Shown here: in pieces, positions 36,319 to 43,601 of the stretch
Position numbering within the stretch: the stretch's first letter is position 1
How the letters are laid out: every line of letters starts with the position of its first letter
Assembly: GCF_002205895.1 (NCBI RefSeq)
Contig: NZ_NJDE01000006.1
Coordinates: 155,693 to 219,692, forward strand
Reading direction: 5' to 3'
Origin: Saccharibacillus sp. O23
GTDB lineage: Bacteria > Bacillota > Bacilli > Paenibacillales > Paenibacillaceae
DNA length: 64,000 bases
Notes under the pieces: generated by a model
Database searches by the model: none
The model's input: only the letters and a program-made list of their open reading frames with translations
Told to the model about the DNA's origin: nothing
Made by a program: the position numbers and the translations under genes

Positions 36319-36346
36319 ACGAACGGCGGTCTTGACCGCCGTTCGT
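36319..36346. repeat. Perfect 13-bp inverted repeat after ABC gene
   Basis: ACGAACGGCGGTC and GACCGCCGTTCGT separated by two bases, 72 bp after the ABC gene stop. No T-tract follows, so if it terminates transcription it does so atypically. Confidence 0.6.
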
Positions 36347-36381
36347 CTCCGATCATTCGGTATACGGAAGCGGGGAGCCAC

Positions 36382-36753
36382 ATGGATTTGAAAGCATTCA
36401 ATGCGATCGTCGGCCGATCGGCCGCGCTGCGATACGACTATTTCGTGAAAAAAGCGGCCGATACGGAGATTATCTGGGGATTGTACGACGAAGGTTGGGC
36501 GATGACGACGGATCGCGACGGATCGCCGGTCCTGCCGTTATGGCCCAAAAGCGAGTTCGCCCTGCACTGCGCGCGGGGCGATTGGTCGGGCTGCTCCGGC
36601 CGTCCGCTCGATCTGTTGGCGTTCATGGACAAGATTCTGCCGCGTCTGGCTCAAGACGGCGTGCGGGTGTCCGTATTCGATAACAATATCGATGCCGAGA
36701 TCGCGGAAGCGGATAAGCTGCTGGCGGATCTTCGTCGGGCGTTGGAGAAGTAG
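36382..36753 (+). CDS. DUF2750 family protein
   Basis: 123 residues, the family's normal length. Diagnostic stretch RYDYFVKKAADTEIIWGLYD followed by EGWAMTTDRDGSPVLPLWPK and a C-terminal ending VSVFDNNIDAEI. AGCGGGGAG lies upstream of the ATG. DUF2750 proteins are small cytosolic proteins of unknown function, sometimes found near immunity genes. It is followed by a bidirectional terminator. Confidence 0.88.
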   Translation: MDLKAFNAIVGRSAALRYDYFVKKAADTEIIWGLYDEGWAMTTDRDGSPVLPLWPKSEFALHCARGDWSGCSGRPLDLLAFMDKILPRLAQDGVRVSVFDNNIDAEIAEADKLLADLRRALEK

Positions 36754-36800
36754 GGAGCGGAAGTCCCTAATCGCATCATACGATTCGGAAAACGATCGGC

Positions 36801-36833
36801 AAAAAGCCCGGACTCTGAGGTCCGGGCTTTCGG
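36801..36833. terminator. Bidirectional terminator
   Basis: AAAGCCCGGAC, loop TCTGAG, GTCCGGGCTTT. It has A-run and T-run flanks, so it serves both the DUF2750 gene and the convergent FAD oxidoreductase gene. Confidence 0.9.
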
Positions 36834-36894
36834 TCGTCGGAATGCGCATGTCGATCGCTCGGTCGGGTAAGGACGAGAACCGCGCCGTTCGTGC

Positions 36895-38844
36895 TTATTG
36901 CCCTGCGGTATCCACGTTTTCGGCCGGCAGGAAATGTTTGCTTAGATCGCGGATCAACATGAAATAGTCGCCGTTCGTCAATTTCTTTTTGTCTTCGATG
37001 CCGTCCAGCGTTTGCTGCTGCAGCCAGCCTTCTTGTACCAGCGTGTCCGCCGCTTTGCCTTCCGGAGCGTTCTCCAGATTCATCGAGCTCGCGATCAGCT
37101 TGGCGGCTTGTTCGAGCGAGAGATCGACTTTGGACGGATCGGCCACGGCCGCGAGCGCTCCCTGCATGTCTCCGGCGAAGAAATCCGGATGCAGCGCGCG
37201 GACGGTGCGCATCGCGTTGAAGAAGCGCTGCACGTTGGCTTTGTCGCCGACGCCCCATTGATCGTTGTCGTAGCCGCCCGAAGTCAGATACATGTTCGCG
37301 GCGACCAGCATGCCCGGATAGTCTTTGCTTTTCATGTATTCCGGCTCCGGGATCTTCGGCCGGGACAGATCGACGCCTTGTTTGCGGAGCAGGACTTTGA
37401 GCGCCTCGATTTGCTCGCGGGACTCGGAGAACTCGCGCAGCGTCATATTCGAGTCCCGCGCGATCTTGACCGCAGCGCCGGCCGCTTGGCCGGTCGCCAT
37501 GCCGACCGGAATCGTGCGCGCGCTGCCGTGCGGGACGGTGTCGAAGCCGGCCGATCGGCCGACGACCAGCAGCCCGTCCACGTTCTTCGGCACGAGCGTG
37601 CGGAACGGCACGCCGTACTGGCTCGGCTTCATCAAGACGGTTCCGATCCGGCCGTCGCTGGTGGTCTGGATATCGACCGGATACGAGCCGTAGGCGATAT
37701 CGTCCCAATGCTGGCGGTTCTCCATGACGTCGGCCAGCGTGAGCCGGTATTCGGATTCCAGATGGCGCGATTCGCGAAGATACAATTCTTCGGCGACGCC
37801 GTCGTATTGCAGCGGCTCCATTTCCGGGAAGCGCTTTTTGAGAAAATCGACGATCTTCGGCGCTTCGGCCGTTCCGACCTCGATGCCTTTCTTGATCGAT
37901 GCGGGATCGAGCGGATTGACGCCGAGCAGCTGCATGGAATTGATCAGAATCGTGCCGTCGTTCTGCCGCCCGATGTTCAAACCGCGCATGCGGACTTTGG
38001 CGGGATCGCTCGACGGATATTCGGCCGCTTCCTTATAACCCCAGATGCTGGTCCGGTCGATGCCCGTGTCGTCGTGCTTGCCCATCTCTTCCCAGATCTT
38101 CTGGGTCATGCCTTTCATGCGAAAGACGAGCGTGGAAGCCATAACGCTGTGCGTGTCGCCGATGTCCTGACGTCCCAACGTGAACGAAGCGCCGGCTTCG
38201 GCGGCCACGTCCGCGTTTTGCGTCGCGTCGATGACGACGGGCGCAAGCACGCGGCGTTCGCTGCCGTTTGCGAGCGTCAACGTCATGCCGGTCAGGGTCG
38301 TCCGTCCTTTTTGCGTATCGGTGAGCGGAGCCATGGCTTTCGTTTCCATCACGAGATCGATATTGGGTTCGGCTTTGACCATTTTATAGAATAAGTTGGC
38401 CGCGACGTTCACGTCGAACGAAGTGCCGTCGAACTTGTCGTACCATTCTTGAAAAATGCCTTTGTTCAGATAATCCGGCTCGCGGAAGCGTCGGAAGAAA
38501 AACGGCTGCTCCGTCGAGTAGTTCAGGTCGATCATGTTCAGCCAGCCGACGGTCATCAACCCGCCGAGCATTTTGCGGTCGTGTCCGTCCACGAGCAGAA
38601 CTTTCAATCCGTTCCGGGCGGAAGAGATCGCGGCGGTCAGACCTTCCGGGTCCGTGCCCGCGACGATCACGTCGTAACGGTCTCCGACCTTTTCGGTCGA
38701 GGCGACGGGAATCGGATCTTCGGTAATGCCGTGGTTGACGAGCCGTTTGTGTTCGAGATGGCGATAGAAGAGCAGACCCGTGATTCCCAGAATCAGCAGG
38801 ACGGCGAGAGAGAAGACGGCAAGCTTTTTCCAGTTTCGCAGCAT
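36895..38844 (-). CDS. Membrane-anchored FAD-dependent oxidoreductase (FAD_oxidored type)
   Basis: 649 residues, ATG at 38844 with AAAGGAA upstream. A single N-terminal helix (residues about 8-25) would anchor it, with the enzyme outside. The flavin-binding start is DVIVAGTDPEGLTAAISSAR, where the usual GxGxxG has become GTDPEG. Next come VLLVDGHDRKMLGGLMTVGW, the second motif VVIDATQNADVAAEAGASF and the C-terminal VGRSAGFDTVPHGSARTIPV. The last 130 residues are helical and not part of the flavin core. The substrate is unknown; related proteins act on sugars or cell-wall components. No neighbour suggests a pathway. Confidence 0.85.
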   Translation of the reverse strand: MLRNWKKLAVFSLAVLLILGITGLLFYRHLEHKRLVNHGITEDPIPVASTEKVGDRYDVIVAGTDPEGLTAAISSARNGLKVLLVDGHDRKMLGGLMTVGWLNMIDLNYSTEQPFFFRRFREPDYLNKGIFQEWYDKFDGTSFDVNVAANLFYKMVKAEPNIDLVMETKAMAPLTDTQKGRTTLTGMTLTLANGSERRVLAPVVIDATQNADVAAEAGASFTLGRQDIGDTHSVMASTLVFRMKGMTQKIWEEMGKHDDTGIDRTSIWGYKEAAEYPSSDPAKVRMRGLNIGRQNDGTILINSMQLLGVNPLDPASIKKGIEVGTAEAPKIVDFLKKRFPEMEPLQYDGVAEELYLRESRHLESEYRLTLADVMENRQHWDDIAYGSYPVDIQTTSDGRIGTVLMKPSQYGVPFRTLVPKNVDGLLVVGRSAGFDTVPHGSARTIPVGMATGQAAGAAVKIARDSNMTLREFSESREQIEALKVLLRKQGVDLSRPKIPEPEYMKSKDYPGMLVAANMYLTSGGYDNDQWGVGDKANVQRFFNAMRTVRALHPDFFAGDMQGALAAVADPSKVDLSLEQAAKLIASSMNLENAPEGKAADTLVQEGWLQQQTLDGIEDKKKLTNGDYFMLIRDLSKHFLPAENVDTAGQ

Positions 38845-39045
38845 AAGTAGGCAGTTTCCTTTCGATAGCCGGCTTGAATGCCGGATTCGGTTCTTTTTTG
38901 CGCACATGTCCGACTATACCTGCTTTCGCGGCGGCGAACAACATTTGCTCATTCATCTACCCGTAACATTTTTGTCATGAAATCAGCCAGCAGGCATTTT
39001 TGCAAAAAGCAGAACAAAAATCGAATTAAAAACCGAAAAAGAAAG

Positions 39046-39054
39046 AAGGAGGTG
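39046..39054 (+). promoter_or_regulatory. Orphan perfect ribosome-binding site
   Basis: AAGGAGGTG is an almost full match to the 16S rRNA tail, but no ATG, GTG or TTG stands at the right distance; the nearest codon is an ATA at 39060, giving a frame of only 23 codons. It could be the remnant of a lost small gene. Confidence 0.4.
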
Positions 39055-39178
39055 TGTAAATACGACGAAAAGCAAGCGAAACAGGAAAAGAGTCTTATAT
39101 CTTTAGGCCTTATTGCGTAGTAGTATGAACATAATTAATTAGCAAGTTAGCAAGATTTTTGGGTACAGGGGTGTTGGA

Positions 39179-39688
39179 ATGGAAAAAGTATCTTTTAGCG
39201 GAGGAAGCTCGGCAAGTTGGGCGTCCGATTACAGAAATCCGAACACCGTCAATCCGGATCAGACCGCCAAGACGTCGACGACCGAAAAGCCGAAATCCGA
39301 TCCGAAAACGGAGAAGGACGACAAAGCGACCGATTCCGTCGGAGAAAAACAAGCCGTCAGCGCGGCGGAACGGAAAAAGCAGGACGTCGAACAGGCGAAA
39401 AAGCAGGAAGAAGAGAAGCAGGCCCAGCAAAAGCTGCTGCAGACCTTTTACTCGGAAAAACTGAGAATCGACATGTCGCCGGACAAATTCAAGGATTCGA
39501 TGAAAGCGTTGGCGGAACGTTCGATCGAACAGCTGATGAGCCGCGAAGGCACGTCCTTGAAGATGGAGTGGAAATCCGAACTGCATAAGATCAGTTTGGA
39601 GATCAGCGTGGAAGCCTATGATAAGTTGAGCGAGCAGCATGATCAGAACGAACAAGACAAGAACTTGGTCGAGACCGTCAAAGCCTGA
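39179..39688 (+). CDS. Hypothetical protein, paralog of the next gene
   Basis: 169 residues. AGGGGTG lies upstream of the ATG. The first 65 residues are a Lys/Asp/Thr-rich, probably disordered head; residues 65-90 are coiled coil (KKQEEEKQAQQKLLQTF). The rest, residues 80-150, carries SPDKFKDSMKALAERSIEQL and KMEWKSELHKISLEISVEAY, which is clearly homologous to a segment of the 454-residue protein downstream. No signal peptide or membrane segment. Two terminators follow, so it is a single-gene unit. Confidence 0.7.
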   Translation: MEKVSFSGGSSASWASDYRNPNTVNPDQTAKTSTTEKPKSDPKTEKDDKATDSVGEKQAVSAAERKKQDVEQAKKQEEEKQAQQKLLQTFYSEKLRIDMSPDKFKDSMKALAERSIEQLMSREGTSLKMEWKSELHKISLEISVEAYDKLSEQHDQNEQDKNLVETVKA

Positions 39689-39712
39689 ACGACACGTACC
39701 GCGCTCGCAATG

Positions 39713-39744
39713 ATTGCCTCCTGGCACAGGGGGCGATTTTTTTT
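39713..39744 (+). terminator. Intrinsic terminator
   Basis: ATTGCCTCC, loop TGGCACA, GGGGGCGAT, then TTTTTTTT, just after the 169-residue protein gene. Confidence 0.85.
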
Positions 39745-39778
39745 GTCCGCAAACGCAAATCCGGGACCCGAGAAATAG

Positions 39779-39804
39779 GAAGTCGCTTCGGCGGCTTCTT
39801 TTTT
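39779..39804 (+). terminator. Second terminator-like hairpin
   Basis: GAAGTCGC, loop TTCG, GCGGCTTC, then T6. Backs up the one at 39713. The remaining spacer up to 40069 is AT-rich and shows no gene. Confidence 0.7.
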
Positions 39805-40069
39805 GTTTTCTTGGCTCGAAATCTTGTTTTAAGCAACCAAAAGAGAACCATGTAGAAAAAAGTCGGTAAAAAACGAATAACTCAAAATAGCTCGAAAGCA
39901 GGATTAAAAAACCAGCCTTGCTTGCTAAAAAACCCGGAGATGTCTCCTGTTTATATGGAAAAATAGGGCAGAAAAGAGTGGGGAACACCATCCCATTCCC
40001 TTTCTTTTCCAGAAGATAGTACACTATGCCTACGATATCCATTTCGAAACCGATAGAGGGGGCTAAAGC

Positions 40070-41434
40070 ATGAGCACACTGTCGTCTTACTCCTCCGCTT
40101 CTGCCACGGACCGGACAAACAAATACGATTATTCGGACAATTCGTCATACGCCAACAAAAACGCTTCGCGGGTCCAATCGTCCGACAATAAAGACCTGTC
40201 AACCAAAGACACCCGTACGAACGCCGAGATCAAAAAAGATAAAACGGAGTTCTACTCCAGAATCGAACAAAACCAAAAAAAGCAGTACGAGCTGCTGCAA
40301 GCAATCTATTCCCAGAACGGCTTTACGCTAAACAAAGAAGATTTCAAAAGCAACTTGAAGAATCTGGCGGATCGGGCCATCGAGCAGAAAGTCTCGAAAA
40401 GCGGTGCCAGTTGGAAATCCCAAATGCATCAACTGCGCCTGGATATCAGCACGACTTCGTACCGGATGTACAACGATAATCAAGCTCCGAAAGCGCAAAG
40501 CGAAGCTTCGGCAGCGGCAGCCGGAACCGCAGCCGCGGCTTCGGGTGCTTCGACGGACCGGACTCCGGTCGGCGGCTCGATAAGAACCGTAGTAATGCCT
40601 TCCGGCGCTTCCTCGGCTTCCGCTTCGTCCGGCGCGACGGCATCGGCGTCTAATTCGCAGGCGCAAGCGACCGCGGCGGCATCGGCGTCGGGATCGCAGA
40701 CGCAAACGACCGCGGCGGCATCGGCGTCGGGATCGCAGGCGCAAACGACTGAGACGGCATCGGCGTCTAATTCGCAGGCGCAAACGACCGCGACGGCATC
40801 GTCGTCTAATTCGCAGACGCAAACGACTACGACGGCATCGTCTTCCGGATCGCAGACGCAAGTGACCGAGACGACATCGACGGCCAGCGCTCCAACGGCA
40901 AGCGTGTCGACGCCAACAACAACTACGCCGACGGCAAGCACGTCGACGCCAACACCAACCGCGCCGACAGCAACCACGTCGACGCCAACAACAACTACGC
41001 CGACGGCAACCCCGTCGACGCCAACAACAACTACGCCGACGGCAACCACGTCGACGCCAACACCAACTACGTCGACGGCAACCACGTCGACGCCAACACC
41101 AACTACGTCGACGGCAACCCCGTCGACGCCAACAACAACTACGCCGACGGCAACCACGTCGACGCCGGATTTGCTCACAACCGTCGTCAATACCGTCAAC
41201 ACGACGACCGCTAACACCACGACCACGGTAGGCAGCTTGACCGGAGCGTCGAGCGGTACGACGACGACCACGACGCCGACCACGGCGGCAGCGGCTTACA
41301 GCGCCGGAGCGGCCACGGCTGCCGCGACGACTTCCGCGTCTTCTGCATCCGCAACAACGACTTCGGCAACGACGACGACGTCGAGCACGGCAGGCAAAAC
41401 GACGACAGGATCTCTGCTGGGCATCAAGAAATAA
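40070..41434 (+). CDS. Hypothetical protein with Ser/Thr/Pro repeat tail
   Basis: 454 residues, with AGAGGGGG upstream of the ATG. Residues 1-60 are Ser/Asn/Asp-rich. Residues about 65-130 (QYELLQAIYSQNGFTLNKED and KSQMHQLRLDIS) are homologous to the protein encoded just upstream. After residue 150 everything is low complexity: about six 13-residue repeats (ASASGSQAQTT type, residues 190-267) and about seven 12-residue repeats (STPTTTTPTAT type, 280-366), then Thr/Ala/Ser. No signal peptide, LPXTG or membrane helix is seen, so an extended, possibly surface or matrix-like protein exported by an unusual route is only a guess. Confidence 0.7.
   Translation: MSTLSSYSSASATDRTNKYDYSDNSSYANKNASRVQSSDNKDLSTKDTRTNAEIKKDKTEFYSRIEQNQKKQYELLQAIYSQNGFTLNKEDFKSNLKNLADRAIEQKVSKSGASWKSQMHQLRLDISTTSYRMYNDNQAPKAQSEASAAAAGTAAAASGASTDRTPVGGSIRTVVMPSGASSASASSGATASASNSQAQATAAASASGSQTQTTAAASASGSQAQTTETASASNSQAQTTATASSSNSQTQTTTTASSSGSQTQVTETTSTASAPTASVSTPTTTTPTASTSTPTPTAPTATTSTPTTTTPTATPSTPTTTTPTATTSTPTPTTSTATTSTPTPTTSTATPSTPTTTTPTATTSTPDLLTTVVNTVNTTTANTTTTVGSLTGASSGTTTTTTPTTAAAAYSAGAATAAATTSASSASATTTSATTTTSSTAGKTTTGSLLGIKK
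40636..41165 (+). repeat. In-frame tandem repeats, 39-bp and 36-bp units
   Basis: About six units of 39 bp at 40636-40870 (containing TCGCAGACGCAAACGAC or close variants) and about seven units of 36 bp at 40908-41165 (containing CGTCGACGCCAACA and ACTACGCCGACGGCAAC). Both period lengths are multiples of three, so copy number changes would keep the frame. Confidence 0.85.
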
Positions 41435-41496
41435 AGATCGCTTTTCACGCGTGAGCAAGCAGCACGCAAGCGGGAAAAATACAGCCGCACGCCGAA

Positions 41497-41530
41497 AGAA
41501 GCCGAACCTCTTAACAGGTTCGGCTTCTTT
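41497..41530. terminator. Bidirectional terminator between convergent genes
   Basis: AGAAGCCGAACCT, loop CTTAAC, AGGTTCGGCTTCT, then TTCG; A- and T-rich flanks on both sides. Confidence 0.85.
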
Positions 41531-41642
41531 CGATCGTCAGACGAAATCCAACAGCTGTAGGTCGTCAATCTTTACGGCTCTCCGCGAAGCGGCGTTCTTG
41601 CGGACGTTCGTCGGAGCCGACATAGATCTCGATCTTGTCGAT

Positions 41643-43040
41643 TCAAAGCAGCAGCTTTTTCTCCTCCGACGGTTTGACCGCGAATTTTTCTCCCGAAGCC
41701 GGGATCGTATCTTTGCGACGATAGATGCCGAGGATCAAGCCGATCACCGCGCAGTACACGATCGTGGAAGTGCCTCCGTAACCGATAAAAGGCATAGCCA
41801 GCGTCGTGAACGGCAGCCATCCGAAAGAAGCGCCGACGCCGTAAACCCACTGTCCGGCCAAGAAAACGGAAAGGCCCATAACGAGCAAACTGCCGTTTTT
41901 ATCCGAAATAAGCTTGGCGGAACGCAGAAGCAGGGCGATCAGCCAGACGATCGAGCCGATCAACAGAGCCGCCGCGGTCCATCCGAAGCTGTAGGTCAAA
42001 TAAGGGAGAATCGCATCGTTGTAAGGATAAACGACGGACGAGCCGGAAGCTCCGAAGCCCTGTCCCAACCAACCGCCTTCGCGAATAGCCGCTGCCATAT
42101 TCTCGTTCAAATACAAATTATCCGGCGACTGATGCTGCGGAGCGAAGACGGAACCGACGCGGTCGCGCCAAACCGGGCTGCGCAGGTACAGACTGCCCGC
42201 CCAACCGATCGCGGCAACCGGTGCCGCAATCAGGTAGAGGCGTGAACCGCCGCAGCGAGCATACATCGCGAAAGCGGCGATCCCGTAAGCGAGCAGCGGC
42301 AGCCAAGCGATCAGATCGAAATAAACGTAGAGAACCACGGGCAGCAGAATCGCTCCGATCGCCAGCAGATTCGAAATTCCGTTCCACTCGGCTTCTTTCA
42401 CGCGGAGGCGTTCGAACAGCCCGGGCAGCGTCGACAGAAACAAGATGAACATGCAGAGCGTCCAGTTGAGCGTGAGCGGACCGATTATGATCCAACTTTG
42501 GGTTCCGTTCATGGAGACCGATCGGAACGAGAAAAACAACACCGTCAGAACGGCCGTAACCGCGTAGAGCTGCACCGCGTATTTGCGCAGCAGCCGATAA
42601 TCGGCAAAAACGAAGATCGCTAGCGCGATCGCGCCCAGGACGTAATAAAAAATCTGGTTAAGACCGAAGTCGAAACGCTGCGCGGCTCCCTCGCCCGCCG
42701 CCGACAACGAGAACAACGCCAGCAGTCCCAGTCCCGCCATCACCGCGATCGGCAGCAGCAGCCGCCAATCGAACTTCGGCTTATGTACACGTCCGAGCGT
42801 GCTGCCCACCTCGTCCGCGTCTCCCATTTGCTCCAACGCCCAAGCCGCGGCTTGTTGCGGGGAGCGTTCTTCCTCTTCCCGATCCGCGATTAATTCCTCG
42901 ATATGTCCGCGCATCTCTTCCCGCAGTTCGGGGTGGAGTTCTTTGGCTTTTATTTTCGCGCACATGCGGTCCAGATAAGCCTCGATCATCCGGTCCGCTT
43001 CGCGGCGCGCCGGTTCTTTTTCCGAAGTCGCCTTGTTCAT
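41643..43040 (-). CDS. FtsW/RodA/SpoVE-type protein with HAAS-like N-terminal domain
   Basis: 465 residues, ATG at 43040 overlapping the PadR gene stop by 4 bp. The first 100 residues are a helical domain of the kind attached to PadR-linked membrane proteins (EAYLDRMCAKIKAKELHPEL, then QQAAAWALEQMGDADEVGS). About ten hydrophobic segments follow, with SEDS-family features: LFSLSAAGEGA, GTQSWIIIGPLTLNWTL and GQGFGASGSSVVYPYNDAIL. SEDS proteins are peptidoglycan glycosyltransferases that pair with class-B penicillin-binding proteins; the conserved periplasmic Asp could not be placed with certainty. Fused regulation by the HAAS-like domain and PadR suggests an inducible, non-housekeeping member. 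Confidence 0.85.
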   Translation of the reverse strand: MNKATSEKEPARREADRMIEAYLDRMCAKIKAKELHPELREEMRGHIEELIADREEEERSPQQAAAWALEQMGDADEVGSTLGRVHKPKFDWRLLLPIAVMAGLGLLALFSLSAAGEGAAQRFDFGLNQIFYYVLGAIALAIFVFADYRLLRKYAVQLYAVTAVLTVLFFSFRSVSMNGTQSWIIIGPLTLNWTLCMFILFLSTLPGLFERLRVKEAEWNGISNLLAIGAILLPVVLYVYFDLIAWLPLLAYGIAAFAMYARCGGSRLYLIAAPVAAIGWAGSLYLRSPVWRDRVGSVFAPQHQSPDNLYLNENMAAAIREGGWLGQGFGASGSSVVYPYNDAILPYLTYSFGWTAAALLIGSIVWLIALLLRSAKLISDKNGSLLVMGLSVFLAGQWVYGVGASFGWLPFTTLAMPFIGYGGTSTIVYCAVIGLILGIYRRKDTIPASGEKFAVKPSEEKKLLL

Positions 43041-43369
43041 GCCCGTCCCTCCCCGAGCACCGCGTCGACCGCGCCGCTGAAGATCCGCCATTCTTCGGTC
43101 TTGAGCTTAAGCTGCTTGATTCCGTCTTCGGTCACCGTATAATATTTGCGTTTTCTTCCGCCGCTTTCTTCCCAATGCGACCGTACCCAACGTTCCGCTT
43201 CCATCGCGTGCAAGATCGGATACAGCGTCCCTTCTTTGAGCGCGAACACGCCGCCGGAGCGTCCGTCCAGTTCTTTGATCAGCTCGTACCCGTACATGCT
43301 TCGCTGCGACAGCACGGTCAGCACCAGCGTTCCGGTCGATCCTTTGAGCAGTTCTTTGCTTACTTTCAT
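43037..43369 (-). CDS. PadR family transcriptional regulator
   Basis: 110 residues, the length of the short PadR class. The winged helix begins STGTLVLTVLSQRSMYGYEL and contains FALKEGTLYPILHAMEAERW and YYTVTEDGIKQL. AAGGAGGA lies upstream of the ATG. The gene overlaps the SEDS-like gene by 4 bp, and a perfect inverted repeat overlaps its own -10 box, so it very likely represses its own operon until an unknown inducer or stress releases it. Confidence 0.93.
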   Translation of the reverse strand: MKVSKELLKGSTGTLVLTVLSQRSMYGYELIKELDGRSGGVFALKEGTLYPILHAMEAERWVRSHWEESGGRKRKYYTVTEDGIKQLKLKTEEWRIFSGAVDAVLGEGRA

Positions 43370-43391
43370 GGCCGGAATTCCTCCTTCGTTT

Positions 43392-43414
43392 GATACATAG
43401 AATTACTATGTATC
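43392..43414. promoter_or_regulatory. PadR operator
   Basis: Perfect inverted repeat GATACATAG-AATTA-CTATGTATC, 23 bp upstream of the PadR gene start. It contains the ATACAT/ATGTAT half-sites typical of PadR boxes and overlaps the -10 element of the promoter read toward the PadR gene. Confidence 0.8.
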
Positions 43415-43441
43415 GTAAATCTAGGCTAGTTATTGTGTCAA
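43412..43441 (-). promoter_or_regulatory. Promoter of the PadR operon
   Basis: Minus strand: TTGACA (43441-43436), 18-bp spacer, TACGAT (43417-43412). The operator overlaps the -10. Confidence 0.65.
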
Positions 43442-43601
43442 GTTTGACGTCAAAAAGGGAAAAATGCAGGAATCGGCAGAAGGCGAGGCGAAAAAGGTAA
43501 AGGCAGAGAAACGGCCGACCGGGCCGGAAGCGAAGGAAGAGGCCGAACAAGCATGCCGGAGCTTCGAAACGGATCATGATCGAAACAAACAGGGGGTTGT
43601 A

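Noticed and set aside
36319..36346. Canonical terminator of the ABC exporter gene
   Set aside because: The stem is perfect, but there is no T-run on the plus strand; recorded only as an inverted repeat.
39110..40042. Minus-strand frame of 310 codons
   Set aside because: Antisense to the 169-residue gene and spanning two terminators; Phe/Leu/Arg-rich composition is an artefact of the AT-rich spacer and Lys/Glu codons on the other strand.
40328..41458. Arg/Cys-rich minus-strand frame of 376 codons
   Set aside because: It is the antisense reading of the Ser/Thr/Pro tandem repeats, with no start-site support.
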